Positions 1 to 7,561 of a DNA stretch of 13,138 nt are shown here, one piece after another. Origin of the DNA: Clostridiales bacterium UBA1763 (GTDB taxonomy: Bacteria > Bacillota > Clostridia > Oscillospirales > Oscillospiraceae); NCBI GenBank assembly GCA_002314685.1, contig DCHB01000011.1, forward strand, positions 1-13,138. The letters are read 5' to 3'. How positions within the stretch are numbered: position 1 is the first letter of the stretch; each line of letters begins with the position of its first letter. The notes below the pieces were generated by a model, which saw nothing but the letters and a program-made list of their open reading frames with translations, made no database searches and was not told the origin of the DNA. The position numbers and the translations under genes are program-made.

Positions 1-3000
1 ATTGAGCACTGCTACAATATCGGCTTCATTTACAGCACGGGCAAGGGCGCATTCGGCTCCGTGCTCGGCAACACCGGAGAAAACATTGATCTCAGCAGCT
101 GCTACTGCATCGATACCACGGATAAGGGTGCCGTTTTCCTCTCGAGGGATGAGGCGGCAGATGCCGACAGCTTCGCGGGCTTTGACTTTGACGGCGTGTG
201 GTTTGTCGATAAGGACTCGGCGTATCCCTACCCCGTTCTGAAGGCTAACCCCTGTCAGGGTGATGCGAAGTGGGCTCCCGATACCACCGAGTACGAGACG
301 GGCTATATTGACAACGAGGAGCACACAACCTCGCTCTCTAAAAACGCCATGCTCGAGAATGATACCAAGGATGCCGACGCATACGCAAGCTACTATCTCA
401 TTCCCAACCTCCCCGCAGTTCGCAATCAGAGCCCCTACGGAACCTGCTGGGCGCATTCAATATTGGCGGCAGCCGAAACAAACCTCATAAAGAAGGGTTA
501 TGTGGATTCATCCGTAAACCTGTCCGAGCTGCAGTTTGTTTGGTTCCACCACAACGGCACATTGAATGACGCGGGCGAATATGAGGATCCCCTCAACAAC
601 TTCGGCGGAGACCGCAACTATTCCTACAGCGCAAGCTATGGCGTTTGGGGCGGCGACAACTATTATGCCGCATCGAAGTCTGCGGCATCGTGGATGGGTC
701 TCATCAACGAGGACGAGACAACCGCATACAGCAAGGCAAATGCGGAGAGCATTGTTGCAAACGGCGGTCTTGATTACTCCTACGCCTTCAGCAAGGATGC
801 CGTACATCTTGAAAACGTCAAGATGATACCTGCAAATTCGGGAGCCGACGCCATTAAAAAGGCTATACTGAAATACGGCGCAATAAGCTTCTCTTATATG
901 GTCAGCGACGGCTATACGACAAGCAACGAAAAATATTATTACTCCAGTATTGGTACCGAAACTGACCACGCTGTCTGTATTGTCGGCTGGGACGACAAAA
1001 TCAGCAAGGATCTGTTTTATGACGAAAACAACGATGCCGTTCCCAAAAACGACGGCGCGTGGATAGTCAGAAACAGCTGGGGCTCATCATGGGGCGACAG
1101 CGGATATTTCTATATGTCCTATGAATCCTCCTTTGTCACCTCCGCGAGCAAGAACCTCTTTGCCTTCGACTTTGAGATGGCAGATAACTACGAAAAGTGC
1201 TATCAGTACGACGGCTCGGCATGCTATACCGCCGCCTCGGGCTACAGCTCCTCAAAGCCTGCCGCGGCAAACATTTTTACCGCAAGCGGTAATGATACCA
1301 TATCCGCCGTCTCCTTCTGGATGGAGGATAATTCGGACCTTAATTACACCGTAAAGGTTTACACCGACATTACAGACGGCTCCAACCCCACCTCGGGCAC
1401 ACTTGCCGCCTCGGTTAGCGGACAGACGGACTATGCAGGCTACTACACGGTTGCTCTGCCCAATCCGGTCAGCGTCATCAGCGGCACAAAATTCTCTGTT
1501 GTTCTGCAGATTATGAACAGCACAGGCGAAACCATCTACTTCCCGCTCGATGTTTACAGGTACTACAACGAATACGATTATTACGATGCCCACTCCGAGG
1601 CAGGTCAGAGCTTTTTAAGCTCCAACGGAGTAACTTGGACCGATAAGAGTGCTAACAACGGCGGCAACTTCAGAATAAAAGCGTTTACCGCAGATAATAC
1701 CAATGACCCCAGACCACTTGCGCCGACCGTTTCCGTGTCAACGGCAAGCGGTAAAATGGCTCTGTCATGGAGCTCGGTAAACAATGCCGCAGGCTACACA
1801 GTTTACCGTGCACTTACCCCCGACGGCAGCTATTCACAGGTCGGCACCACCGCATCTACAAGCTATACCGATACAACGGCTGTAAGCGGAACTGTCTATT
1901 ATTACAAGGTCACCGCTTTCACGGCAAACGGTAATGTGTCACGATACAGCAACACTGTATCGGGGCTTATCGGCACTCAGACCTCCTTCATCGTCTCCTA
2001 TGATGCACACGGAGGCAGCGCAGCTCCCGCGTATCAGATAAAGACCGCAGGAAAAGCCCTGACGCTCAGCGAGGAAGTGCCGTACAAGAAGGGCTATACC
2101 TTCCTGGGTTGGTCAGAGGACAGCTCGGCAAAAACGGCAGACTATGCACCCGGAGCCAGCTTTACAAAGAATGCGGACACTATCCTCTATGCGGTATGGA
2201 TTGAAGGTATATACGTTAATTCCCCCGACAAGCTTGAAAGTGACCACAATTATGAGAACGGCATTGATTGGAAATGGTACTTCACAGCCGAGAATGCAGT
2301 GTCCATAACCCTGACCTTTGACACCCAGACCAGGACAGAGGCAAACTACGACTTCATTTACATTTACGACGGCAACAACAACGAGATAGGAAAATACTCG
2401 GGAACCGCACTGGCAGGGCAGACCGTTACAATCACGGGCGACGCGGTGTGCATACGCCTGACCTCCGATGGCTCCTACAACTACTACGGCTTCAAGGTTT
2501 CAAGCTACGATATTGCATATCAAGCTCCGCATACCGTCAAGTTCGTGAACGATGACGGCACAGAGCTTCAGTCGGGAAGCTGGGATTACGGCACGACACC
2601 CTCCTACACCGGCGCAACGCCCACCAAGGCTTCGACGGCTCAGTACACCTACATCTTCAAGGGTTGGTCACCCGCTATCTCCGCAGTTACGGAAGATACG
2701 ACCTATACCGCACAGTACACCTCCGTTCTGAGGAAGTACACAGTGCAGTTTGTAAACCACGACGGCACGGTACTGCAGTCATCCGACTGGGATTACGGCT
2801 CAACGCCTATATACACAGGCACGCCCACCAAGGCTCCGACCGAAACGGTCAGCTACACCTTCACGGGTTGGACACCGACGATTGCCGTTGTCACAGGTGA
2901 GGCTTCCTACACCGCGCAGTTCAGAGAGGGTGTAAGGCAGTACACCGTTAAGTTCGTGAACGACGACGGCACGGTGCTCCAGAGCTCCGCATGGGATTAC

Positions 3001-4290
3001 GGCTCAACACCCAGCTACTTAGGCAACACTCCCACCAAGGCTTCGACAGCTCAGTACAGCTACACCTTTACGGGTTGGTCGTCTGCTATCTCCGCAGTCA
3101 CGGGAGATGCGACCTACACAGCACAGTACAGCTCCACCGTAAGGCAGTACACGGTGAAGTTTGTAAACGGTAATACCGTTCTGCAGAGCAACGTGCTGAC
3201 CTACGGCGCAACGCCCAGCTACACAGGCACAACACCCACCAAGGCAGAGACCGCACAGTACACCTACGCCTTCAGCGGCTGGTCACCTGCTATCTCCGCA
3301 GTCACGGGCGATGTGACCTACACAGCTCAGTTCAAGTCAACCGTAAAGCAGTACACGATAACCTTCGTGGATGAAAACGGCACAGTGCTCAAATCGTCCA
3401 AGTTCAATTACGGCACAACGCCCACCTACACAGGCACAACGCCCACCAAGCCTTCGACAGTTCAGTACACCTACACCTTCAGCGGCTGGTCACCGACGGT
3501 CACGTCAGTTACAGGCGATGCGACCTACACTGCACAGTACACAACCTCCTTAACGCAGTACACGGTACAGTTCAAGAATTATGACGGCACGGTACTGCAG
3601 TCAAGCACCTGGGGCTACGGCACAACGCCGAGCTACTCAGGCAAGACTCCCACAAAGCCCGACAGCACGGAGTACAGCTACACCTTCAGCGGCTGGTCAC
3701 CCTCTATATCCGCAGTCACGGGCGCGGCAAGCTACACAGCACAGTTCGTCGCAAAGGAAAAGCCCGTCACGGCGACATCCATTTCAATCTCGCCCTCATC
3801 CGCAACCCTGCGCAAGGGCGGGCAGACACTCCAGCTTACTGCTACCACTCAGCCCGCAAAGGCGTCCAATGCCTGCACATGGAAGTCAAGCAACACCTTG
3901 GTCGCCACGGTTGACTCAAACGGTCTTGTCAAGACCAAGAGCATTACGGGAACAGCCACTATCACAGCAACCACAACCGACGGCAGCAACAAGAGCGCAA
4001 AATGCACGATCAAGGTCGTTAATGTTAGCGTAACCCTTTACACTCCTGCAGGAAAATCTCCGCTTACAGCGTCAATCAAGCTCTCTGACGGTACACAGCG
4101 CTTTACAGCCAAGGTGACACCCTCTGACGCAAGTCAGGCGGTAACATGGTCAAGCAGCAACACCTCGGTTGCGACAGTTGACCAGTACGGAAATGTCACG
4201 CCGAAGAAGAAGGGTCTTTGCAGAATTAAGGTTAAGACCACGGACGGCTCCAACAAGACGGATTCAATTCTGATAAACGTCAAGAAGTAG
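1..4290 (+). CDS. Large secreted papain-family (C1) peptidase with lectin-like, FN3, InlB-type, CUB-like, six tandem repeat and BIG2 domains; 5' end outside window
   Basis: The frame is open from base 1, so this is the C-terminal ~1,429 residues of a longer protein; the GTG at 61 is probably not the start. Bases 1-250 read like the end of a GLUG-type region (CYNIG... ending YPYPVLKANP). At about 409-1175 lies a papain-like cysteine peptidase with the full set of active residues: Gln at 427 and Cys at 445 (QSPYGTCWAHS), His at 967 (TDHAVCIVGW), Asn at 1072 (RNSWGSSWG). Then come a lectin-like domain (about 1186-1700) of the kind often found after such peptidases, FN3 (1711-1965), one InlB/Listeria-Bacteroides-type B-repeat (1984-2199, ending AVW), a CUB-like domain (2209-2520, YDFIYIYDG), six tandem repeats (2530-3765) and two BIG2-like Ig domains (3766-4287). 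It ends KK-stop without an LPXTG signal or membrane anchor. The likely role is extracellular or surface proteolysis or adhesion; the substrate is unknown. Confidence 0.9.
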   Translation: MEHCYNIGFIYSTGKGAFGSVLGNTGENIDLSSCYCIDTTDKGAVFLSRDEAADADSFAGFDFDGVWFVDKDSAYPYPVLKANPCQGDAKWAPDTTEYETGYIDNEEHTTSLSKNAMLENDTKDADAYASYYLIPNLPAVRNQSPYGTCWAHSILAAAETNLIKKGYVDSSVNLSELQFVWFHHNGTLNDAGEYEDPLNNFGGDRNYSYSASYGVWGGDNYYAASKSAASWMGLINEDETTAYSKANAESIVANGGLDYSYAFSKDAVHLENVKMIPANSGADAIKKAILKYGAISFSYMVSDGYTTSNEKYYYSSIGTETDHAVCIVGWDDKISKDLFYDENNDAVPKNDGAWIVRNSWGSSWGDSGYFYMSYESSFVTSASKNLFAFDFEMADNYEKCYQYDGSACYTAASGYSSSKPAAANIFTASGNDTISAVSFWMEDNSDLNYTVKVYTDITDGSNPTSGTLAASVSGQTDYAGYYTVALPNPVSVISGTKFSVVLQIMNSTGETIYFPLDVYRYYNEYDYYDAHSEAGQSFLSSNGVTWTDKSANNGGNFRIKAFTADNTNDPRPLAPTVSVSTASGKMALSWSSVNNAAGYTVYRALTPDGSYSQVGTTASTSYTDTTAVSGTVYYYKVTAFTANGNVSRYSNTVSGLIGTQTSFIVSYDAHGGSAAPAYQIKTAGKALTLSEEVPYKKGYTFLGWSEDSSAKTADYAPGASFTKNADTILYAVWIEGIYVNSPDKLESDHNYENGIDWKWYFTAENAVSITLTFDTQTRTEANYDFIYIYDGNNNEIGKYSGTALAGQTVTITGDAVCIRLTSDGSYNYYGFKVSSYDIAYQAPHTVKFVNDDGTELQSGSWDYGTTPSYTGATPTKASTAQYTYIFKGWSPAISAVTEDTTYTAQYTSVLRKYTVQFVNHDGTVLQSSDWDYGSTPIYTGTPTKAPTETVSYTFTGWTPTIAVVTGEASYTAQFREGVRQYTVKFVNDDGTVLQSSAWDYGSTPSYLGNTPTKASTAQYSYTFTGWSSAISAVTGDATYTAQYSSTVRQYTVKFVNGNTVLQSNVLTYGATPSYTGTTPTKAETAQYTYAFSGWSPAISAVTGDVTYTAQFKSTVKQYTITFVDENGTVLKSSKFNYGTTPTYTGTTPTKPSTVQYTYTFSGWSPTVTSVTGDATYTAQYTTSLTQYTVQFKNYDGTVLQSSTWGYGTTPSYSGKTPTKPDSTEYSYTFSGWSPSISAVTGAASYTAQFVAKEKPVTATSISISPSSATLRKGGQTLQLTATTQPAKASNACTWKSSNTLVATVDSNGLVKTKSITGTATITATTTDGSNKSAKCTIKVVNVSVTLYTPAGKSPLTASIKLSDGTQRFTAKVTPSDASQAVTWSSSNTSVATVDQYGNVTPKKKGLCRIKVKTTDGSNKTDSILINVKK
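2530..3765 (+). repeat. Six in-frame tandem repeats of 68-69 codons
   Basis: The units start at 2530, 2737, 2941, 3148, 3352 and 3559, and the last ends at 3765. Units 1, 3, 5 and 6 are 207 bp. Units 2 and 4 are 204 bp, each missing one codon at a different place (before TPTK in unit 2, inside FVNGNT in unit 4). The shared pattern is YTVKFVN-DGTVLQSS-W-YG-TPSY-G-TPTK, followed by YTFSGWSP-ISAVTGDATYTAQ. This resembles short beta-rich surface repeats of the InlB B-repeat/SHIRT-like kind. They probably form a stalk that holds the catalytic domain away from the cell or substrate. Confidence 0.92.
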
Positions 4291-4297
4291 TACGGGC

Positions 4298-4344
4298 GGT
4301 GCTTATCCGCACAAGCACCCGTTGACAGCCGTGCTCAGGCACGG
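4298..4344. other. Two small hairpins just downstream of the large peptidase gene
   Basis: GGTGCTT (4298-4304) pairs with AAGCACC (4313-4319) across an 8-nt loop. CCGTGC (4329-4334) pairs with GCACGG (4339-4344) across a TCAG tetraloop. Neither has a following T-run on the + strand, so they may act as 3'-end stabilising structures before the stronger hairpin at 4366-4398. The structures are visible; the function is inferred. Confidence 0.45.
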
Positions 4345-4365
4345 AAAAACTCAAATAACGCAACA

Positions 4366-4398
4366 ATGCCCCGATGCAGAAATTCTGCATCGGGGCAT
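4366..4398. terminator. Strong inverted repeat between convergent genes, probable bidirectional terminator
   Basis: Perfect 16-nt arms (4366-4381 and 4383-4398, beginning ATGCCCCGATGCAG) surround a single central base, so the real hairpin has a 12-14 bp stem and a tiny loop. It lies between the + strand peptidase stop at 4290 and the - strand MBL gene stop at 4418. The flanks hold only short T stretches (CTTTT on +, TTGTTG on -), so termination is likely but the T-tract is imperfect. A second small repeat, TAAGCTT/AAGCTTA (4398-4404 and 4414-4420), overlaps the MBL stop codon. Confidence 0.7.
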
Positions 4399-4417
4399 AA
4401 GCTTTTGCGGCTTAAGC

Positions 4418-5236
4418 TTAAAAGTCCATTACAAGTCCTACCTTGAGCTGCTCAACCTTATCGCCAAGCTCTTCTCTTAATATGTTGTATGCCCGCTGTT
4501 TTGTGCAGTGACCTGTGCAGACATACTCAATTCCCGTGTTTTCTATCGCCTTCGCCAATTCACGGACCTCTTCATCGGACTTGTTAAACAAGTGAAGTCC
4601 TCCGATCAGGCCATACACCTTTTTCTCGGGAAACGTATTTTTAACCTCGTTTATTATGTTTGCCGCGCCGCCGTGAGAACAGCAATTTATTATAACCAGA
4701 CCTTTTTCCGTATCCAAAACAAGGCTTTGCTCATGAGAGAAGTTGTCGGGCTTCCAGCCGTTTTCCGTTCTCCTATACATTCTTTCGCGCTTGCCGATGC
4801 TTTCCAAGCCCTCGGTTTTGTGCGGAATAAGATACACGCCGTCGCAGAGCTCATAATCTCCCGAAACAAGCTCAATTCGGTCTGAAAATTCACTCATGAC
4901 ACCCTTGGAAATTCCGATATATTTATGAAATACCCAATACTTAAAATAGCAGTCCTCGCCTGTTGAAGCTCTCAGATAAAACTTTGCGGTTTCGTTATCC
5001 TTAAAAAATCTTGCCATTCCGTTGGAATGGTCGTAATGCGCATGGCTTAAGGTTGCAAAATCAATACTTCCTATTTCAAAGCCGAGCTTTTTAAGGTTTT
5101 CCGCGAACAAATCCGATGCGCCTACGTCTGCCAATATCTTTTTGTCTCCGTATTCGGCAAGAATTGACAGTCCCCATTCGCCTCTGATATCGCCGTTCTC
5201 GGTGTTGTCAACAATTACGGTTAATTTTGTTGCCAT
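4418..5236 (-). CDS. MBL-fold metallo-hydrolase, COG1237 type
   Basis: The 272-residue protein has the metallo-beta-lactamase signature HAHYDH at residues 65-70 (H65, H67, D69, H70). Further candidate metal ligands are H188 in CCSHGG and H243 in CTGHCT, and H215 lies in GGLHLF. This arrangement, with a late HCT motif and a long insert between the first and second ligand clusters, fits COG1237, the group named after 7,8-dihydropterin-6-methyl-4-(beta-D-ribofuranosyl)-aminobenzene-5'-phosphate synthase. Most bacterial members have no proven substrate, and this one should be read only as a cytosolic metal-dependent hydrolase. No signal peptide is present. GGAGG (5244-5248) sits 7 nt before the ATG and fixes the start. 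The gene follows the membrane protein by 46 bp and is probably in the same transcript, ending at the hairpin at 4366-4398. Confidence 0.88.
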   Translation of the reverse strand: MATKLTVIVDNTENGDIRGEWGLSILAEYGDKKILADVGASDLFAENLKKLGFEIGSIDFATLSHAHYDHSNGMARFFKDNETAKFYLRASTGEDCYFKYWVFHKYIGISKGVMSEFSDRIELVSGDYELCDGVYLIPHKTEGLESIGKRERMYRRTENGWKPDNFSHEQSLVLDTEKGLVIINCCSHGGAANIINEVKNTFPEKKVYGLIGGLHLFNKSDEEVRELAKAIENTGIEYVCTGHCTKQRAYNILREELGDKVEQLKVGLVMDF

Positions 5237-5282
5237 TGTTATTCCTCCATATAAGTTTTCTGTTGAAAATCGGCATTAAGCC

Positions 5283-5948
5283 CTATGCCTTTTTGCAGGC
5301 GTAAAGATAGAGGAAGAATACCATGAGAAGCTCGCCGAACATACTTATATAGAAAATAAGGTCGGCATTGCCTGTTGCGGGGCCGATTGCGGAGAATGCG
5401 AACATAAAGAAGCCCGAAAGGAAGAGGAAGGGTGTCTTCTGTTTTATCCATACGATTATTCCGACTATCATCAGAGGAATGACGGTACCGAAGCTCAGCA
5501 CATTGCTTATCGCGCTTGCCCATGACGGGGTGTCGGCTGATGCCTTGAAGCGTGTTACGCCCGCTATTGTGCTTGCTTCAAGCTGAGTTGCAATAGCCTC
5601 GGCAAGACCTGCCGCCATCAGAACAGCAGTGAATATCCATACGAGCTTCAAGCCCTTTTTTCCCGCACCCAGGGCATAAGCACATATCGGGAACAGAAGC
5701 GGGATCAAAAGTCCGTGGCTGATAAACCGTATTCTGCTGACAACAGTCATTACAACGCCGTCTAAAACCGAGCCGAGGCTGATTCCGAGAGCGTCAATGA
5801 AAAGTCCGCAGGTTATGAGTGCCATGCAAAGGAGAATTGCTTTTTTTGAAAGGGAATGCTTTTTGAACATCAGAACGAGGAGTCCGAGCTCAAGAACGGT
5901 TATGCACCAGATAGCAATGGGACAGCTTGTAAGAAGAAAATCTCGCAT
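5283..5948 (-). CDS. Seven-helix integral membrane protein of unknown function
   Basis: This 221-residue protein is almost entirely hydrophobic. Likely membrane segments lie at about residues 9-28, 36-58, 74-94, 98-118, 145-167, 171-189 and 196-217, with short charged linkers (KKHSLSKK, GAGKKG, IKQKTP) that suggest cytoplasmic loops. It has no recognisable transporter, enzyme or sensor motif and I do not recognise the family. An acidic/polar loop between helices 4 and 5 (LEASTIAGVTRFKASADTPS) is the only long extramembrane part. The start is supported by a GGAGG site (5954-5958) 5 nt upstream, with a good sigma-70 promoter behind it. It is the first gene of a probable two-gene transcript with the MBL hydrolase, which hints at a shared function but does not define it. 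Confidence 0.8.
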   Translation of the reverse strand: MRDFLLTSCPIAIWCITVLELGLLVLMFKKHSLSKKAILLCMALITCGLFIDALGISLGSVLDGVVMTVVSRIRFISHGLLIPLLFPICAYALGAGKKGLKLVWIFTAVLMAAGLAEAIATQLEASTIAGVTRFKASADTPSWASAISNVLSFGTVIPLMIVGIIVWIKQKTPFLFLSGFFMFAFSAIGPATGNADLIFYISMFGELLMVFFLYLYACKKA

Positions 5949-5988
5949 TTTTTACCTCCGAAAACATTTTTTATTTGTTCTTGTTTGT

Positions 5989-6017
5989 ATTATAACAGCC
6001 GAGAATAATTATCACAA
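5989..6017 (-). promoter_or_regulatory. Sigma-70-type promoter for the membrane protein/MBL hydrolase pair
   Basis: On the - strand, TTGTGA (6017-6012) is followed after exactly 17 nt by a perfect TATAAT (5994-5989), about 40 nt before the start codon at 5948. This suggests transcription independent of the acyltransferase gene that ends at 6041. No other operator-like repeat is obvious here. Confidence 0.7.
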
Positions 6018-6040
6018 CGAAAAGGTCGAAAATCGAGCCC

Positions 6041-7375
6041 TCATGTTGCAGAGCAGGCGTCACAATCCTTATACATATAGTCGTTCCACGGGAAATTTGC
6101 AAGCTTGTTGGAATGAAGGCGGTGCATCTCCTCGACGAGAAGCTGAATGAAGCCTACTCTTCCCTCGTGTCCTTCAATCGGGAAGAAATCATAAAAATCC
6201 GTCCCGTTATAAACGCTGAAAAATTTGAAATCCAAGGGTGTAAGTATCGTGGTCAGTGCGTCATAGCTTCTTGTGAACGAGAAGGGCTCGCCGTCCTTAA
6301 CGCCGTCAAAATGCAGTCCGTCGTGGTCGATTGTGACAGCGCCTTCTCCGCATCGGATGCTCGTATCAGCTGTTTTGCACGGCTTGAATTCGGGCAGCTT
6401 TCCGAGCTGTACCTCGATTGAAAAGCTGTATCTGTCATCCTTCCGAATGCTTCTGATTATATCAATTCGCTCCATGTCGCACCATTTTGACGGTGTCTCG
6501 GGAACGGTGCTGTCAGGGAACGGAACGAGATCGTAATAGTCATTCATTTCCGTGCCGTTTCCGCACTCGGTACAGAAAAGCTTTGAGCCCTCGCTCTTCA
6601 TTGTGAAGTATTTGCCGCAGGAGGGGCACATGAAGCACAGGTCCTCAAGATTCTTGCAGGCTTCCCCGTTCATTCTGAATTTGTAATGATGCTCCTTCTG
6701 CCACTCATACTCGTCATGCCTCATACGCAGGTTCAGATCCGCGTCGATTTCATCGGCGGTCATGCGCTGAAGGTCCTCGGGAGTATAAAGCTTGCGGATA
6801 GTGGCAAAGCATTTTCCGCCGAGCCGTTCATCAAGGCAGACCTTTGAAGCGATAAGAAACTGACCGCGCAGCTCAACCTGATATACGGGCACATTATAGT
6901 GCTTGAACATAGTTCCCGTACCGGGCACTACGGGGTGATTTTTGCCGTCCATCGGAGTCATGCCCTCGGGGGCAAAGCACACCGTGCCTCCGCTTGAGAT
7001 TATTTTCTTTATCGCCTTCATGGTGGTAAGGTCAAGGGTGAAATTTGTCTTGGGTATTACATTGCCGAGCTTGAACAACCAATACTGGGCACCGCGGAAA
7101 AACTCGTTGTGGGCGGCGACCATATTGTAGCGTCTGGGGTTCATAATCTGGTTGAGGAAAATATGGTCAAATCTGGACAGGTGATTGAAAATTACAAACG
7201 CGGGACCGTCCTCCTCGTTGATGTCGTCGATAACCGTGTACTCGCAGTTGTATTTGCCGCCTATGATGGATGTCAGAAGGTAGTTAAACCCTGCCATGAA
7301 GGCGGAGGGGGTGTTGTAGCTGCGCTTTTTAAGCTCCTGCTTTATTGTATCTTTGCTCACGTTGCCGTCCGTCAT
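6041..7375 (-). CDS. PlsC-like lysophospholipid/glycerophosphate acyltransferase with internal zinc ribbon
   Basis: The N-terminal half is a PlsC-type acyltransferase. The catalytic HX4D is HLSRFD (H65, D70) after a hydrophobic stretch, and the phosphate-binding FAPEG (E137) replaces the family's usual FPEG. At residues 250-271 there is CPSC-x14-CTEC, a treble-clef/zinc-ribbon-like four-cysteine motif. About 170 residues of unassigned sequence follow, ending with conserved-looking DFYDFFPIEG. Typical PlsC proteins are around 200-250 residues, so the ribbon and C-terminal part are extensions. It probably acylates a lysolipid at the inner membrane face. Start choice: GGAGG at 7382-7386 touches the first ATG (7381-7379) with no spacer but stands 6 nt from the second (7375-7373), so the second is preferred. 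It is divergent from the TetR gene, which may regulate it. Confidence 0.87.
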   Translation of the reverse strand: MTDGNVSKDTIKQELKKRSYNTPSAFMAGFNYLLTSIIGGKYNCEYTVIDDINEEDGPAFVIFNHLSRFDHIFLNQIMNPRRYNMVAAHNEFFRGAQYWLFKLGNVIPKTNFTLDLTTMKAIKKIISSGGTVCFAPEGMTPMDGKNHPVVPGTGTMFKHYNVPVYQVELRGQFLIASKVCLDERLGGKCFATIRKLYTPEDLQRMTADEIDADLNLRMRHDEYEWQKEHHYKFRMNGEACKNLEDLCFMCPSCGKYFTMKSEGSKLFCTECGNGTEMNDYYDLVPFPDSTVPETPSKWCDMERIDIIRSIRKDDRYSFSIEVQLGKLPEFKPCKTADTSIRCGEGAVTIDHDGLHFDGVKDGEPFSFTRSYDALTTILTPLDFKFFSVYNGTDFYDFFPIEGHEGRVGFIQLLVEEMHRLHSNKLANFPWNDYMYKDCDACSAT

Positions 7376-7381
7376 AGTCAT

Positions 7382-7386
7382 CCTCC
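7382..7386 (-). promoter_or_regulatory. Ribosome-binding site that selects the second ATG of the acyltransferase
   Basis: On the - strand GGAGG is followed by ATGACT and then ATG. A zero-length spacer makes the first ATG unlikely; the second has an ideal 6-nt spacer, so the protein should start at 7375. Confidence 0.7.
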
Positions 7387-7410
7387 GTAATATTTTAATT
7401 CACCGACTTT

Positions 7411-7440
7411 ATTGTATCATGAAAAGTGCCCTCTGCACAA
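7411..7440 (-). promoter_or_regulatory. Candidate promoter of the PlsC-like gene
   Basis: On the - strand, TTGTGC (7440-7435) lies 18 nt before TACAAT (7416-7411), about 36 nt before the preferred start codon. The -10 box is good and the -35 box is weak. The inverted repeat at 7442-7476 directly abuts the -35 side. Confidence 0.45.
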
Positions 7441-7441
7441 G

Positions 7442-7476
7442 TGAGCAAAATGCGGATATTTACTGCATTTTTCTCA
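7442..7476. promoter_or_regulatory. Imperfect 12-bp inverted repeat in the divergent promoter region, candidate operator
   Basis: TGAGCAAAATGC (7442-7453) and GCATTTTTCTCA (7465-7476) match in reverse complement at 11 of 12 positions with an 11-nt spacer. It lies between the acyltransferase promoter and the TetR promoter, where a regulator controlling both directions would bind. It could equally be a hairpin. The assignment to the neighbouring TetR protein is inference. Confidence 0.4.
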
Positions 7477-7546
7477 AAAATCTGACTGCCGCGCCTCTTT
7501 TGACTCAGCAGAAGCCATGGGCTTTATTGACCGATTAAAAAAGCTG

Positions 7547-7559
7547 TGATAAAGTATCA
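7547..7559. promoter_or_regulatory. 13-bp palindrome just before the TetR start codon
   Basis: TGATA-AAG-TATCA is a perfect palindrome ending 2 nt before the ATG at 7562. The half-site GTATCA recurs at 7414-7419, overlapping the -10 box of the divergent acyltransferase promoter. It is a plausible autoregulatory operator. Upstream, TTGACC (7527-7532) lies 17 nt before TAAAGT (7550-7555), a weak promoter that overlaps the palindrome. Confidence 0.35.
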
Positions 7560-7561
7560 AT

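Noticed and set aside
508..969. Long open frame on the - strand inside the papain domain
   Set aside because: It is antisense to a strongly supported peptidase domain, has no ribosome-binding site and shows no protein family pattern.
2530..3765. Regular repeats that could suggest a CRISPR array or satellite DNA
   Set aside because: Units are 207 bp, contiguous without spacers, and keep one reading frame; they are protein repeats.
3371..4033. Long + strand frames in the second reading frame of the repeat and BIG2 region
   Set aside because: They are rich in Arg, Ser, Pro and Thr, as expected for a shifted reading of repetitive codons, and the main frame encodes clear domains throughout.
5239..5523. 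Open frame on the - strand overlapping the seven-helix protein gene
   Set aside because: It is a shifted frame of the membrane protein gene with an Arg/Cys-rich composition; the other frame has a promoter, ribosome site and coherent helices.
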